A stretch of DNA of 7,326 bases from an uncultured Clostridia bacterium (lineage in GTDB: Bacteria; Bacillota; Clostridia; Christensenellales; DTU072), in assembly GCA_944350065.1 (NCBI GenBank), contig CALVOD010000064.1, forward strand, positions 1 to 7,326, written 5' to 3'. The position numbers and the translations under genes are program-made. A model generated the notes under the pieces. The model saw only the letters and a program-made list of their open reading frames with translations, was not told where the DNA came from and made no database searches. This document shows, piece after piece, positions 6,762 through 7,326 of this stretch; the stretch's first letter is position 1; the number at the start of each line of letters is the position of its first letter.

Positions 6762-6814
6762 CGTAGCCGCGAAATTTGCCGACATTCCGCGTTCGAGCCG
6801 CATATATTGTGAAA

Positions 6815-6821
6815 AAGGAGG
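6815..6821 (+). promoter_or_regulatory. Ribosome binding site of the catalase gene
   Basis: AAGGAGG followed by T complements the 16S rRNA tail fully and lies 5 nt before ATG 6827. It fixes the catalase start and predicts efficient translation. Confidence 0.85.
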
Positions 6822-6826
6822 TAAAT

Positions 6827-7326
6827 ATGGCTCAAGAGAATATTTTTACGCAAATGCTCGGCGAACCGGTGGCTAACGACGATTTCAGTCTGACGTCGAC
6901 GGACGGCAATATATTGCTCAGGGACTCGCAGCTCATCGATAAACTGGCGCGTTTTGACCGCGAACGCATTCCCGAACGCGTGGTGCACGCCAAAGGTTGG
7001 GGCGCGCACGGCGAATTCACGGTGACGAACGACGTTTCGCGCTACACTATAGCCAAAGTCTTCAACCGCGTCGGTAAAAAGACAAAGGTGCTCGCAAGAT
7101 TTTCCACGGTGGCGGGGGGTAGGGATTCCGCGGACACGGTGAGAGACCCGAGAGGTTTCGCCGTCAAATTCTATACCGAGGACGGTATTCTCGATATCGT
7201 AGGGAACAATACGCCGGTGTTTTTCATAAGGGACCCTATGAAATTCCCCGACTTCATACACTCGCAGAAGAAAAATCCGCGCACCAATCTCACCGACCCC
7301 AACGCGCAATGGGATTTCCTTTCGCT
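6827..7326 (+). CDS. katA: Monofunctional haem catalase, N-terminal part (runs off the right edge)
   Basis: This cytoplasmic enzyme converts hydrogen peroxide to water and oxygen. The visible 166 residues are an unmistakable start of a haem catalase. They contain the distal catalytic His54 in ERVVHAKGWGAHGEF, the haem-pocket Ser93 in RFSTVAGGRDSADTVRDPRGFAVKFY (read as 91-116 in pieces), the catalytic Asn127 in VGNNTPVFFIRDP, and FPDFIHSQK...NP. The proximal Tyr and haem-binding C-terminal parts lie outside the window, so intactness and clade (small- or large-subunit) cannot be judged. The short N-terminus before the core, without a long extension, favours the small-subunit type. The only slight oddity is Trp58 and His61 in the segment that is often KGAGAFG or KGSGAFG. 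It is transcribed away from the membrane-protein gene, has its own promoter region, and is probably part of a peroxide response. The symbol katA is the usual name for this type and not proof of orthology. Confidence 0.95.
   Translation, partial: MAQENIFTQMLGEPVANDDFSLTSTDGNILLRDSQLIDKLARFDRERIPERVVHAKGWGAHGEFTVTNDVSRYTIAKVFNRVGKKTKVLARFSTVAGGRDSADTVRDPRGFAVKFYTEDGILDIVGNNTPVFFIRDPMKFPDFIHSQKKNPRTNLTDPNAQWDFLS

Noticed and set aside
6675..6803. N-terminal extension of the YwaF-like protein back to 6803
   Set aside because: It overlaps the promoter and the AGGAG ribosome site of the shorter form, and the added residues have no membrane or family character.
6755..7309. 184-residue minus-strand open frame opposite the catalase start
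   Set aside because: The catalase reading is certain from its motifs. The antisense product has no recognisable features and no ribosome site.
1..7326. Defence island, CRISPR array, mobile element, tRNA or other RNA gene
   Set aside because: I scanned both strands and found no direct-repeat array, transposase, integrase, nuclease or toxin-antitoxin motif, and no cloverleaf-like segment. Nearly all of the window is used by the five genes.

Overview
The window looks like an ordinary stretch of chromosome from a low-oxygen-adapted Gram-positive-type bacterium. A Clostridia/Firmicutes relative is my best guess. The evidence is strong AAGGAGG-type ribosome binding sites, sigma-A-like promoters with 17-bp spacers, an EcsA-like ABC ATPase, a large ABC-2-type permease of a kind common in Firmicutes, and a BIG2-type surface protein. 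Base composition is moderate, with G/C-rich third codon positions. This creates many long but meaningless antisense reading frames. I cannot name a genus.

Layout from right to left. A monofunctional haem catalase starts at 6827 on the + strand and runs off the right edge. The other four genes are on the - strand. A 152-bp divergent intergenic region (6675-6826) carries a promoter for each direction, and their -35 elements share bases. Leftward from it lies a 263-residue polytopic membrane protein (6674-5883) that resembles the YwaF/TP0381/TMEM164 family. After a 117-bp AT-rich gap with a near-consensus promoter, an imperfect palindrome over the -10 and a GC-rich leader hairpin, comes a compact three-gene unit: an ABC ATPase (5765-5037), a roughly 12-segment permease (5052-3445, overlapping the ATPase gene by 16 nt) and a very large secreted or membrane-anchored protein built of Ig-like (BIG2-type) modules (3432 to beyond position 1). 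In that last gene 1144 codons are open without a stop, and it leaves the window at the left edge.

How the genes may work together. The ATPase and permease form one ABC exporter. The Ig-like protein starts 12 nt after the permease stop, and its Shine-Dalgarno sequence includes bases of that stop codon. The three are therefore very probably one transcript with coupled translation. This suggests, but does not prove, that the surface protein and the exporter act in the same envelope process. The catalase is an independent oxidative-stress gene.

I see no CRISPR array, tRNA or rRNA gene, insertion sequence, phage gene, toxin-antitoxin pair or defence system. The most interesting items are the exporter plus Ig-protein operon and its control region, the back-to-back promoters, and the unusual putative active-site region of the YwaF-like protein. 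I found nothing that I can honestly call a new biological system.
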